This document shows positions 23,044-31,444 of a stretch of 40,005 nucleotides of DNA, in pieces; positions within the stretch are counted from its first letter, which is position 1; each line of letters opens with the position of its first letter. The DNA lies in assembly GCA_902802825.1 (NCBI GenBank), contig CADCNV010000010.1, forward strand, positions 1 through 40,005. Direction: 5' to 3'. The position numbers and the translations under genes are program-made. The notes under the pieces were generated by a model. The model ran no database searches. It saw nothing but the letters and a program-made list of their open reading frames with translations, and had not been told where the DNA came from. Origin of the DNA: an uncultured bacterium (GTDB lineage: Bacteria > Cyanobacteriota > Vampirovibrionia > Gastranaerophilales > Gastranaerophilaceae).

Positions 23044-24219
23044 TTAATACAAATTATTTATTATTGAATCCGCAGCCAAATAACCCGTCGACCAGCAATT
23101 CTGTAAATTATATCCCCCGCAGAACCCGTCAATATCAAGAACCTCACCGCAAAAATATAAATTTTTATATTTTTTTGATTCCATAGTTTTTGAATTAACC
23201 TCTTTCAAATCCACTCCGCCGCAGGTAACTACTTCTCCATCAGGGACTTTACCGCTCACAATAATTTCAAAGTCCATTAAAGATTTATAAATAATATCTC
23301 TTATTTTTCCGTCTATATAACAACATTTTATATCCGAATTAATACCCAAATCATCAAGTAAAAACTGAGCAAAAGATTTTGGCACCAAAGCAGAAAGAAG
23401 ATTCTTTATATCCTTATGCGGATTATTGTTTAACAGCTTCTGAAAATCTAAATCATTTACAAATTTCAAATTTATTTTATAAGGCATTTTATCCCGCGCT
23501 TTTAAAGATGAAACCGTATAAATCAGCGGTCCTGATACCCCTTTGTGAGTAAATATTATATCATCACAGTAAATTTTATTATTTATTTTACATTCGACAT
23601 TTTTCAAGCTCACACCTGATATTTCTGAAAAATCTTTTTCTGTCACTAAACCGACAAGTGCAGGAACAGGAGAGATAATATTAATATCGAAATTTTTTAA
23701 AACTTCATATCCTCCATGCCCGCCCAAAGCAATTACAACAACATCGAAAAAATATTTGCTTTTATCAGAAACCAATTCATAACCTGATTTCAAAGTACTG
23801 ACAGAACAAATATTTTCACTGATAACTTTGCATTTAAAAGATTTTAAGAATTTTTCTCTGACATCTTTTGATGAATTTGACACGGGGAAAATTCGCCCGT
23901 TGTCCTGATTATAAGTTTCAACCCCTATTGACCTGAAAAAGTCCAGTGTCTCATTTGTCCCGAAACGTGAAAAAACAGAATACAAAAATTTCTCACCTCT
24001 TGGATAATTTGAAGCAAGAGTTTTAAAATCATAATTTGCATGAGCCAAATTACATCTTCCGCCGCCGGTAGGCAAAAGAGTACTTAATATTTTTGCTTTA
24101 TCAAAAATTGTTACATCAATTCCTGCTTCGTACAGAAATTTTCCACATATACACCCTGCAGGGCCTCCGCCTATAATCGCAACAGTTTTTTTAGAAATCG
24201 AAGTCAACTCTTGTACCAT
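23044..24219 (-). CDS. FAD-dependent oxidoreductase of the YhiN/HI0933 family
   Basis: A dinucleotide-binding Rossmann motif (VAIIGGGPAGCICGKFLYEAG) begins at about residue 13. The family-specific PTGGGRCNLAH follows near 50 and FFRSIGVETYNQDNGRIFPVSN near 95. The C-terminal YFCGEVLDIDGFCGGYNLQNCWSTGYLA closes the FAD site. The 391-aa length is normal. The reaction of this family is not established. The C-terminal motif carries extra cysteines (FCG, GFCGG, NCW) where other members usually have alanine or threonine. It overlaps the end of folK by 29 bases, so the two are probably co-transcribed. Confidence 0.88.
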   Translation of the reverse strand: MVQELTSISKKTVAIIGGGPAGCICGKFLYEAGIDVTIFDKAKILSTLLPTGGGRCNLAHANYDFKTLASNYPRGEKFLYSVFSRFGTNETLDFFRSIGVETYNQDNGRIFPVSNSSKDVREKFLKSFKCKVISENICSVSTLKSGYELVSDKSKYFFDVVVIALGGHGGYEVLKNFDINIISPVPALVGLVTEKDFSEISGVSLKNVECKINNKIYCDDIIFTHKGVSGPLIYTVSSLKARDKMPYKINLKFVNDLDFQKLLNNNPHKDIKNLLSALVPKSFAQFLLDDLGINSDIKCCYIDGKIRDIIYKSLMDFEIIVSGKVPDGEVVTCGGVDLKEVNSKTMESKKYKNLYFCGEVLDIDGFCGGYNLQNCWSTGYLAADSIINNLY

Positions 24220-24703
24220 ATAAAAAGACCATTTCAGGGTTTTCTAAATCTTCATGCATTTGAACAATTGTTTTATGCAAAACAGGATGCTCATAATCAG
24301 CATTTAATTCAAGCATCGGAACAAGATTAAATGCTCTTAAATGCACATATTTGTGAGGGATTACAAGATTATCTTCATTGATTACATCATTGTTGTAGAA
24401 CAAAATATCTATATCGATTGTTCTGTCTTCATAATCATTACCCTGCTTGTGTTCACGCCCTAATTTCCGCTCGATTTCCTGACAAACGGCCAATAAATCC
24501 TGAGGAGAATATTTAGTTTTTATCTCGATTACGGCATTTACAAACCACGTTTCAGTTTTCATATTCCATGGCTCAGTTTCATAAAAAGCGGAACTGCGGA
24601 CAATAGAAATACCTTCGTCCATACCAAGCAAACTCGCTGCCTGCTGAACAAATCCTATTCTGTCCCCTTTATTAGACCCTAAACTTAAATAAACTATCGC
24701 CAT
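24191..24703 (-). CDS. folK: 2-amino-4-hydroxy-6-hydroxymethyldihydropteridine pyrophosphokinase
   Basis: FolK transfers pyrophosphate from ATP to 6-hydroxymethyl-dihydropterin in folate synthesis. YLSLGSNKGDR at the N-terminus, YETEPWNM near residue 42, WFVNAVIEI near 53 and the catalytic/Mg-binding YEDRTIDIDILFY near 90, followed by IPHKYVHLRAFNLVPM, are diagnostic. At 170 aa it is near the usual ~160. The ATG at 24703 lies only nine bases after a TATAAT on the same strand and has no Shine-Dalgarno, so its message may be leaderless. folP and folB are not adjacent. Confidence 0.95.
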   Translation of the reverse strand: MAIVYLSLGSNKGDRIGFVQQAASLLGMDEGISIVRSSAFYETEPWNMKTETWFVNAVIEIKTKYSPQDLLAVCQEIERKLGREHKQGNDYEDRTIDIDILFYNNDVINEDNLVIPHKYVHLRAFNLVPMLELNADYEHPVLHKTIVQMHEDLENPEMVFLYGTRVDFDF

Positions 24704-24711
24704 AATTAAAT

Positions 24712-24738
24712 ATTATAAATTTTTAAATACAATGTCAA
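24712..24738 (-). promoter_or_regulatory. folK promoter, apparently giving a leaderless mRNA
   Basis: On the minus strand a perfect TTGACA (24738-24733) and a perfect TATAAT (24717-24712) are 15 nt apart; a TAATAT two bases further gives 17. The folK ATG begins at 24703, so a start 6-8 nt past the -10 falls at or within 0-4 nt of the ATG. Confidence 0.6.
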
Positions 24739-24758
24739 CATGTTCATTATATTTGATG

Positions 24759-24764
24759 TATAAT
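24759..24764 (+). promoter_or_regulatory. waaA -10 element, also close to the start codon
   Basis: A perfect TATAAT lies 10 nt upstream of the waaA ATG (24775), predicting a 5' leader of only 3-5 nt. The -35 is weak (TCAACA at 24735-24740, 18-nt spacing) and overlaps the -35 of the divergent folK promoter within an AACATGTT palindrome. Confidence 0.45.
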
Positions 24765-24774
24765 TCAAAATGTT

Positions 24775-26076
24775 ATGGCGATATATACAATTTTATTAAT
24801 ATTATTAATTTTAATTCTTATCTCAGTTATTGATGTATTTTTCTTATACGGATTAGTTTCAACGATAGTATTTGTGATATTTTTACCGTTCTACTTCATA
24901 GTCCGTGTTCTTAATAAAAAATTCTTATACGGCTGGAAAGAAAAATTAGGATTTTTCAAAGCACCTGAATTAGGCGATAAAGTAATTATGTACCACGGAG
25001 TTTCGGTCGGAGAAGTTATTGCTCTTGAAAATGTAATCAAAAAAACAAAAGAAGAATTTCCGCAATACAAAATTGTAGTTACAACAGGGACTAAAACAGG
25101 TCAGGAAATCGCATTAAAAAAGTACGCTAATGTTGCGGACTTCATAACATATTTCCCGTTTGATATTACATATTGCGTAAATATATTTTTAAATAAAATT
25201 CGTCCGACTGTTGTTTTAATTGCAGAAACTGAGCTTTGGCCGATATTTTCATCATCATGCAAAAGAAGAGGGATTTATTTGTATTGTATAAACGGAAGAA
25301 TGTCGGATTCAACTTTTTCAATATACAAAAAGTTCAGATTTTTCTTCAAATTCGTGCTTCAAAAATATACTAAAATTCTTACCCAAAGCGAAATTGATAT
25401 GAATAAACTGCTTGCAATCGGGGCACCTGCTGAAAAAACATCAGTAATGAAGAATCTGAAATTTGACATAAAACCGTCAAATGAAACTGTTGATATAGGT
25501 CAGGACGGGTTCAGGGTCATTATTGCAGGGAGTACGCATAAAGGGGAAGATGAAATAGTAATTCCTATTTTTAAACAAAAACATGAAAAATACCCGGACA
25601 CAAAATTACTTTTGGTATCAAGACATACCCAAAGAATACCGAAAATTGCAGAGCTTTTGGATGAATCCGGCTTAAAATACGGCTATCGTTCAAAAGGTGA
25701 TACATTCAAAGATTACGATGTGATTTTGCTTGATACAATGGGAGAGTTGAGCAAAATGTATTCAATGTGTCATTTTGCATTTATCGGCGGAAGTTTTAAT
25801 AAAACAGGCGGCCATAATCCGCTTGAAGCAACAGTTTATTCAAAACCGACAATAACAGGACCGTCAATACATAATTTTAGGGATATTTATTGGCTATTAT
25901 CACGTTCAAATGCAGGTAAGATTGTTAAAAATCCGAAAGAACTTTCGGATTATATGGAAAGATTATTGGCGGATAATGAATTTTATGTTCAGGCGTGCAA
26001 AGATTGTGAAACTATTTTTAATGACCAGCAGGGAGCATTAGACATAGTAATAAATGAGCTTAAAGAAATTTTATAA
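24775..26076 (+). CDS. waaA: 3-deoxy-D-manno-octulosonic acid (Kdo) transferase
   Basis: WaaA adds Kdo from CMP-Kdo to lipid IVA at the inner membrane. A hydrophobic N-terminal anchor (residues 2-45) is followed by YHGVSVGEVIAL near 74, with the catalytic glutamate. TTGTKTGQEIA, YFPFD near 126, IAETELWPI near 150, and FIGGSFNKTGGHNPLEA near 335 form the CMP-Kdo site of this GT30 family. The 433-aa length is usual. No Shine-Dalgarno is visible and a TATAAT lies just upstream, so initiation is probably leaderless. It is followed after 94 nt by the GH13-like gene and then the phosphopolyol/LPS-decoration run. Confidence 0.95.
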   Translation: MAIYTILLILLILILISVIDVFFLYGLVSTIVFVIFLPFYFIVRVLNKKFLYGWKEKLGFFKAPELGDKVIMYHGVSVGEVIALENVIKKTKEEFPQYKIVVTTGTKTGQEIALKKYANVADFITYFPFDITYCVNIFLNKIRPTVVLIAETELWPIFSSSCKRRGIYLYCINGRMSDSTFSIYKKFRFFFKFVLQKYTKILTQSEIDMNKLLAIGAPAEKTSVMKNLKFDIKPSNETVDIGQDGFRVIIAGSTHKGEDEIVIPIFKQKHEKYPDTKLLLVSRHTQRIPKIAELLDESGLKYGYRSKGDTFKDYDVILLDTMGELSKMYSMCHFAFIGGSFNKTGGHNPLEATVYSKPTITGPSIHNFRDIYWLLSRSNAGKIVKNPKELSDYMERLLADNEFYVQACKDCETIFNDQQGALDIVINELKEIL

Positions 26077-26135
26077 TAATTTTTGTAACAAGTTCTGCTT
26101 ATATCACATTGGGAATATATCGCCCAACTTTGATA

Positions 26136-26144
26136 TGATATAAT
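26136..26144 (+). promoter_or_regulatory. Extended -10 promoter of the GH13-like gene
   Basis: A perfect TG-A-TATAAT lies 26 nt upstream of the ATG at 26171. No clear -35 is seen at 17 nt. A small hairpin (TTGGG/CCCAA, 26110-26127) lies just upstream, and AGGGAG is the ribosome-binding site. Confidence 0.5.
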
Positions 26145-26170
26145 TTTTATATGTTTATAGGGAGAAATTT

Positions 26171-28462
26171 ATGCTAGATTTTTTATTCGCAAAGAGAGAG
26201 AAAGAAACTACTTCAACAGATAAGGATTTAAACAGAATTTATGAAATTCTGAAACAGGCATATCCGTTTGATACGATACCTGAAATTCGCAAAAAATACC
26301 TTGAAATGCATATACAAAAATATGGGTACCTTACTTATTCCTACAAAAAAGCTCAGGAAGAACTGACAAATGAAGAAGTTTTATACGCATTGGAACAAAA
26401 ATGGATTCAAAATGGTGTATTTAAAGATGGGAAATTTTCTTTTAAGAATAATCAAATCAGCGTATTAGCAAGAAATCACGAGAAAAACTCCGACTGGTTT
26501 AAAAAAGAAGGGCACGATATTAAACTTATAAACCTCGCAGCCCTCGGAAACGGTAACCACTCAGAGGAAACAGGAAAATTTTTTGACTGGTTGAAACAAT
26601 TACTGATATTGCCAAGCGGGAATTTAGACAATAATATATACGGAACTACAATTTATTTGATTCCTTTTCATCCGAGAGAATTCGGCTGCGCATATCTGCC
26701 AAAAAGCAGTGAAGTAAGTTCAAAACTTAACGATGAATACATTGAAGAAATTACGGGATTAAATGTAAAAGAGCAATTACAGACATTTATTACAATGGCA
26801 CAGCTTGCAGGGCATCCTGTCATTTATGATATTCTGCCTCAGACCGGCAGATTTTCAAAGTTTGTGCTTGCCAACCCGCAGGTTGCACGCTGGTATGATG
26901 TTGTGGAAATACAAAAACAACTTGAAGCTAAAGTTAATGAAGTCGCAGAATTTTTATCCAAAGATCACGATGAAGATGATATAAAAATCACAAAAGATGT
27001 TTATCTGCAACGATTAAAAGGTAACAGCGGGGATTTGAGCCCTGCATATCAGGAGCTTTATGACAATTTTGAATCAATCATGATTGAACATAAAAAGAAT
27101 TTATCCAACTCGATGCTAGAAAAAAATTATCAAGCAAAAATTCATAAACGCGTAAAGGATTTGGTTGCAAAAGTCCACGAATTTAAAAATGATAAAAATC
27201 TTGAAGAAAAAGACATAACAAAACAAATAGAAGTAATACAATTACTGATTAACGAAGGATTATGGCCTGCACCCGGCGGAGCGTGGTGCAGTGCAGGGGT
27301 TCCTGTGTTTGACGGAATGAGCGAATGCGGCGGATATCCGATGTTTAAGCATTTTGATTTTAAAGGAGACGATGTCACTCCGCTTGCAAACCTTGACTGC
27401 CAGACTCCGTATTATTTTGTAAATCTTGAAAACGGGAAATACAACGAAAACGTAATTGATTTATTTATAAAAAGCTTGGAAGAATTACAAAAAGATTATA
27501 ATTTTGACGGCTTCAGAGTCGATCATATAGATCACATTGTAGATGAGGTATCAGAGCAAAACGGCCGCCCAATAAGTTATCGGGCTCCGCGCTATGTATT
27601 GCATAAACTGAATACTACAATGAAAAAGAAAATCCCATATTTTGCGACATTGGCAGAATATATGCTCTGGGATAATTTCTACAAAGAATATCACGAGGAT
27701 ATGAATTTTGATGTATTGTGGGGGAATGATATTATTTCCCAATTTGACAAAACACCTGAAAAGATAACTGATGATAACCAGAATCTTGTAAATTACAATA
27801 CAAAATTCAAAAGCGGCAATATGCTATCCATATTAAAAACATATAATAATCAGGACGGAGAATTTCATGTTATAGATCAATATCCGGCACAGCTTGGAGA
27901 AAAAGGTGCATTATATAAATGGGCAAAATATAAATTACTCCCCGGAGGGAAATATGCTCAAAGACCCGTTATGTACGCGGACGGGGATGAAAGCTTTACT
28001 CAGGGCGGCTTAGAATACACCATCGGTTCAGAAGTTGCAATGAGCAGAAATAATAATGAAGATTTTTATACAAAATTTGATGCCATTGACAGACTAGTAA
28101 AAAATAACGCAATTATATCAGGCGGAGAAGCCCAAATTATAATTGAAGATGAAGACGGCTACTGTGCTTGGCTGATTACAAGAGAACCGTTTAACACAGC
28201 ATATCTTGTAGTATCAAATTATAAATCGCCAATAGAAAAGGTTGTAAAAACTTCTCCTACAGGGGACAGCTACAAAGAAATAGTTGAGGGTTTTGCTGTT
28301 TTTGACAAAAATATCGCAATCCCCGGAGACTATAACCTTAAATATGAATTAATCTTAAAAGATAAAGATTATGAAAAAGAAGAATTCGAAAATTCTGACA
28401 ATATTCACTTTGAAAAACTTGAACCGGGAGAGTTCAGAATTTTTGAGCTTGAAAGAAAATAA
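26171..28462 (+). CDS. GH13-like glycosidase or glucanotransferase-like protein
   Basis: The 763-aa protein carries alpha-amylase-superfamily signatures late in the chain: FDGFRVDHID with a candidate nucleophile Asp451, and ATLAEYMLW with a candidate acid/base Glu496. A possible third acidic residue is in YADGDESF. Other TIM-barrel elements are HPVIYDILPQTGRF near residue 220 and FVNLENGKYNENVIDLFIKSL near 420. The N-terminal ~170 residues and the helical insert around residues 255-360 are not standard for GH13 enzymes, and the strand-4/5 spacing is unusual. It has no signal peptide, so it is cytoplasmic. Its place between waaA and licD suggests a role in glycogen or envelope glycan metabolism, but the substrate is unknown. 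Its own extended -10 lies upstream, and licD follows after 19 nt. Confidence 0.65.
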   Translation: MLDFLFAKREKETTSTDKDLNRIYEILKQAYPFDTIPEIRKKYLEMHIQKYGYLTYSYKKAQEELTNEEVLYALEQKWIQNGVFKDGKFSFKNNQISVLARNHEKNSDWFKKEGHDIKLINLAALGNGNHSEETGKFFDWLKQLLILPSGNLDNNIYGTTIYLIPFHPREFGCAYLPKSSEVSSKLNDEYIEEITGLNVKEQLQTFITMAQLAGHPVIYDILPQTGRFSKFVLANPQVARWYDVVEIQKQLEAKVNEVAEFLSKDHDEDDIKITKDVYLQRLKGNSGDLSPAYQELYDNFESIMIEHKKNLSNSMLEKNYQAKIHKRVKDLVAKVHEFKNDKNLEEKDITKQIEVIQLLINEGLWPAPGGAWCSAGVPVFDGMSECGGYPMFKHFDFKGDDVTPLANLDCQTPYYFVNLENGKYNENVIDLFIKSLEELQKDYNFDGFRVDHIDHIVDEVSEQNGRPISYRAPRYVLHKLNTTMKKKIPYFATLAEYMLWDNFYKEYHEDMNFDVLWGNDIISQFDKTPEKITDDNQNLVNYNTKFKSGNMLSILKTYNNQDGEFHVIDQYPAQLGEKGALYKWAKYKLLPGGKYAQRPVMYADGDESFTQGGLEYTIGSEVAMSRNNNEDFYTKFDAIDRLVKNNAIISGGEAQIIIEDEDGYCAWLITREPFNTAYLVVSNYKSPIEKVVKTSPTGDSYKEIVEGFAVFDKNIAIPGDYNLKYELILKDKDYEKEEFENSDNIHFEKLEPGEFRIFELERK

Positions 28463-28481
28463 TAAAATTTCTTAGGGATAT

Positions 28482-29453
28482 ATGGAAGAAAAAAAAGAAA
28501 ATATCTTTAAAAAGATATTAAAAAATATATTTTCAATAACCGATGCTGATTACAGCCACAAATTAGTGCGAATTTGCGGTATAAGAATACGTATTTTAAA
28601 ATCCAATAACAAAAAAAGAATCAAAATAAATTACCGTAAATATAAAGATATTACGAATCTTCCGCCTGCACAAGGTTTTTTAAGAGAATATCAATTGGCT
28701 TTACTTGTAATTCTGAAAGAATTTGACAGAATATGCACATCAAATAATCTCAGATATTGGCTTAGCGGCGGAACTCTTTTGGGCGCACAAAGACATAAGG
28801 GCTTCATACCGTGGGATGATGATGTTGATGTTGATATGATGCGGGATGATTATGAAAAATTTCCGTCAATATTTAATGCAAGAACAACAAATCCCGATTT
28901 ATATTGTGAACTCTGGAGAGATGAAAATGCCCCTGCAACTTGTCTTTTAAAAATTCAGCACAGAAAAATAAAACAGGCATTCATTGATATTTTTCCGCAC
29001 GATTTTTATTATACGAGAGCTATAGGAAAAGAAAAAAAACGATTGAATAAAAAAGTTCGCAATATACGAAAAATGTTGAGCATTTCCCCAATAAGAATAA
29101 AAAAAACTGATGAGCTTATTGCAAAAATAAAACATCTTACACTGAATGTTATAAATGAAAAAATTGAAGTTGATGAACGGCTTAAACCCTCAATCCATTG
29201 GGGACTGGATTTTCCCCACCGCTGGAAAAACTGGATTTACGATTATAATCAGATTTTCCCGTTAAAGAAAATCGAATTTGAAGGTTATATGTTCAATTGT
29301 CCTGCTGATACGGATTTTATGCTTCGCAATATTTACGGTAAATATATGAAAATGCCTAAAAGTATTTGCCCGCATCACACAGATGAAAACCGTTTTACGG
29401 AAGAAGAAAAAGCAGAAATCAAAAAACTTATTTCCGGAGGAATAAATGGCTAA
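28482..29453 (+). CDS. LicD-family phosphotransferase
   Basis: LicD proteins transfer phosphocholine or phosphopolyol groups from CDP-activated donors to glycans. The core motif YWLSGGTLLGAQRHKGFIPWDDDVDVDMM lies at residues ~88-117, with the metal-binding acidic cluster DDDVDVD, followed by a histidine-containing IFPHDFYY near 168. At 323 aa it is typical. The N-terminal ~40 residues (IFSITDADYSHKLVRICGIRIRI) form an extra segment shared with the next gene's product. AGGGAT precedes the ATG. It overlaps the next gene by eight bases. Confidence 0.88.
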   Translation: MEEKKENIFKKILKNIFSITDADYSHKLVRICGIRIRILKSNNKKRIKINYRKYKDITNLPPAQGFLREYQLALLVILKEFDRICTSNNLRYWLSGGTLLGAQRHKGFIPWDDDVDVDMMRDDYEKFPSIFNARTTNPDLYCELWRDENAPATCLLKIQHRKIKQAFIDIFPHDFYYTRAIGKEKKRLNKKVRNIRKMLSISPIRIKKTDELIAKIKHLTLNVINEKIEVDERLKPSIHWGLDFPHRWKNWIYDYNQIFPLKKIEFEGYMFNCPADTDFMLRNIYGKYMKMPKSICPHHTDENRFTEEEKAEIKKLISGGING

Positions 29454-30696
29454 ACTGAGACCTCTTGAATATATTTTTTCAATGACAAATTCCGGTACGG
29501 ATAAACTTATTGTATTTTTGGGTATACCAATAAGAATAGACCGTTCAAGATATTATAAAAAATTTTGTGCACAAATGCCGATAGAAGAAAACAAAATTGT
29601 TATAGATAATTTTAATGGCGGCAGTTACGGATGTAACCCAAAATACATAACGGAAGAATTACTCAAACGTAATAAAAATTATGATATTGTATGGCTTGTC
29701 AAAAGCGTAAAAAATGAAACTCAAAAAGGATATTTCCCGCAAGGGATAAGACTTGTCGGATACGGAACCAAGCAGGCCCTTAAAGAGTTGGCAAGTGCAA
29801 AACTTTGGATTGATAACCAGCGAAAAAATTATTTTATAAAAAAGGGACTAACAAAAAAAGAAGGACAGTACTTTATTCAAACCTGGCACGGCTCGTTAGG
29901 AATCAAAAAGTTAGATGCCGATGTTGAGGCATTTACAAACGAATACAAACAGGAATGGGTTGATCGCGCGAAATTCGATTCCTCAATGTGGGATTATTTA
30001 CTTACTAACAGTAATTTTGAGAATAATATTTTCAGACGCGCACTTTGGTTTAACAATGAAATTAAACAATTTGGGCATCCTCGTAATGACATATTTTTTA
30101 AGGATTATACAGAAATAAAAAACAAGGTACATCAATTTTTTGGAATACCAAATGATAAAAAAATATTGCTTTATGTTCCTTCATTCCGGGATGACGGGGA
30201 TATTGAGTGCTATAAACTTGATTATAACAAAATTCTAAAATCACTTGAGAAAAAATTTGGCTCTGAATGGGTTTGCATATCCCGACTTCACCCGAGAGCA
30301 AAAAAATTTGATTCTGAAATTATTCCTGAAGACAATCCGAATATAATTGACGGGACATTTTATCCTGATATACAGGAGCTTTTGGTAAGCTCTGACAGCG
30401 CAATTTCCGATTACTCAAGCTGCATTTTTGATTTTATGATGAGCAGAAAACCGGGATTTATATTTGCAACGGATATTGAAAAATTCAATACGGACAGGGG
30501 TTTTTATTATCCGCTCGAAACTACGCCATTCCCGATTTCAAGAAATAATGAACAAATGATAGAAAATATAGAAAATTTTGACATTGAAAAATATAAAAAA
30601 GATATTGAAGAATTTATTAAAAATAAAGGATGCACCGAAGACGGGCACGCATCAGAACGAACAGCAGATTTGATAGAAGAAATTATGGAGAAATAA
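29446..30696 (+). CDS. CDP-glycerol/ribitol phosphotransferase (TagB/TagF-like)
   Basis: These enzymes polymerise or add glycerol- or ribitol-phosphate from CDP donors, best known in wall teichoic acids. The diagnostic QTWHGSLGIKKL lies near residue 145, the FGHPRND stretch near 207, LLYVPSFRDD near 235, and the C-terminal SDSAISDYSSCIFDFM near 320, which forms the CDP-binding site. At 416 aa it is the single-domain form. Its N-terminus (YIFSMTNSGTDKLIVFLGIPIRI) matches the extra N-terminal segment of the LicD protein just upstream. It lies between licD and the TarI-like gene, in a cluster that supplies its substrate. Confidence 0.9.
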   Translation: MAKLRPLEYIFSMTNSGTDKLIVFLGIPIRIDRSRYYKKFCAQMPIEENKIVIDNFNGGSYGCNPKYITEELLKRNKNYDIVWLVKSVKNETQKGYFPQGIRLVGYGTKQALKELASAKLWIDNQRKNYFIKKGLTKKEGQYFIQTWHGSLGIKKLDADVEAFTNEYKQEWVDRAKFDSSMWDYLLTNSNFENNIFRRALWFNNEIKQFGHPRNDIFFKDYTEIKNKVHQFFGIPNDKKILLYVPSFRDDGDIECYKLDYNKILKSLEKKFGSEWVCISRLHPRAKKFDSEIIPEDNPNIIDGTFYPDIQELLVSSDSAISDYSSCIFDFMMSRKPGFIFATDIEKFNTDRGFYYPLETTPFPISRNNEQMIENIENFDIEKYKKDIEEFIKNKGCTEDGHASERTADLIEEIMEK

Positions 30697-30698
30697 AA

Positions 30699-31442
30699 AT
30701 GAATATAGCAATAATATTTGCAGGCGGAACAGGACAAAGACTAAAAAGCGGGCAGGATTCCACCCCGAAACAATTTTTGAAAATATACAATAAACCGATT
30801 ATTATACACACACTTGAACTTTTTCAGGAACATCCTGAAATCGATAAAATTTATATCGCAATTCACCCTGATTATTATGATTACATGCACAAATTAGTAA
30901 AACATTATTACATAACAAAAACTGCCAAAATTGTGAAAGGCGGTGCAACAGGTCAGGATTCAATTTATAATGCGCTGAAAGCCGCAAGAGAAGAAAATTC
31001 TGAGGATTCAATCGTGTTGATTCACGATGGGGTACGCCCAAATATTACCCCCGAAGTAATTTCAGAAAATATACGCTGCACAAAAGAAAACGGGAATGCG
31101 ATAACCTCGACTTCCTGCTTTGAAACAATATTGATAAGTGAAAACGGGATTAATCCAAAACATGTGCCATACAGAAAGCACACATACTCCGCACAGGCAC
31201 CCCAAAGCTTCAAGCTTGGAGAAATAATTGAAGCACACGAAATTACAAGAAAAACAAACCCTAATTATGAAAATATAGTTGATTCCTGTACACTTTTCAA
31301 AACTCTTGATAAAGAAACATATATGATTAAAGGAAACCGCGGGAATATAAAGATTACAACAATAGAAGATTTGTATATTCTAAGAGCCCTGATAAGATAC
31401 AAAGAAGATCTTGAAGCGCTTGGTATTGACGGAAAGGAATAA
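30699..31442 (+). CDS. Ribitol-5-phosphate cytidylyltransferase-like (TarI/IspD family)
   Basis: The chosen ATG at 30699 gives MNIAIIFAGGTGQRL directly, with GGAG just upstream; a longer in-frame start at 30630 would only read through the end of the previous gene. The nucleotidyl motif (AGGTGQRL..., PKQFLKIYNKPII) is followed by VKGGATGQDSIYNAL near residue 82, IVLIHDGVRPNI near 105 and HTYSAQAPQSF near 163. IspD and TarI share this fold. The tight linkage with CDP-polyol transferases favours making CDP-ribitol or a similar CDP-polyol, but IspD activity for isoprenoids cannot be excluded. The length of 247 aa is typical. Confidence 0.82.
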   Translation: MNIAIIFAGGTGQRLKSGQDSTPKQFLKIYNKPIIIHTLELFQEHPEIDKIYIAIHPDYYDYMHKLVKHYYITKTAKIVKGGATGQDSIYNALKAAREENSEDSIVLIHDGVRPNITPEVISENIRCTKENGNAITSTSCFETILISENGINPKHVPYRKHTYSAQAPQSFKLGEIIEAHEITRKTNPNYENIVDSCTLFKTLDKETYMIKGNRGNIKITTIEDLYILRALIRYKEDLEALGIDGKE

Positions 31443-31444
31443 AA

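Noticed and set aside
30630..30698. Longer start of the TarI-like gene
   Set aside because: The extra 23 residues are an Arg-rich reading of the previous gene's end; the ATG at 30699 has GGAG and begins directly at the conserved nucleotide-binding motif.
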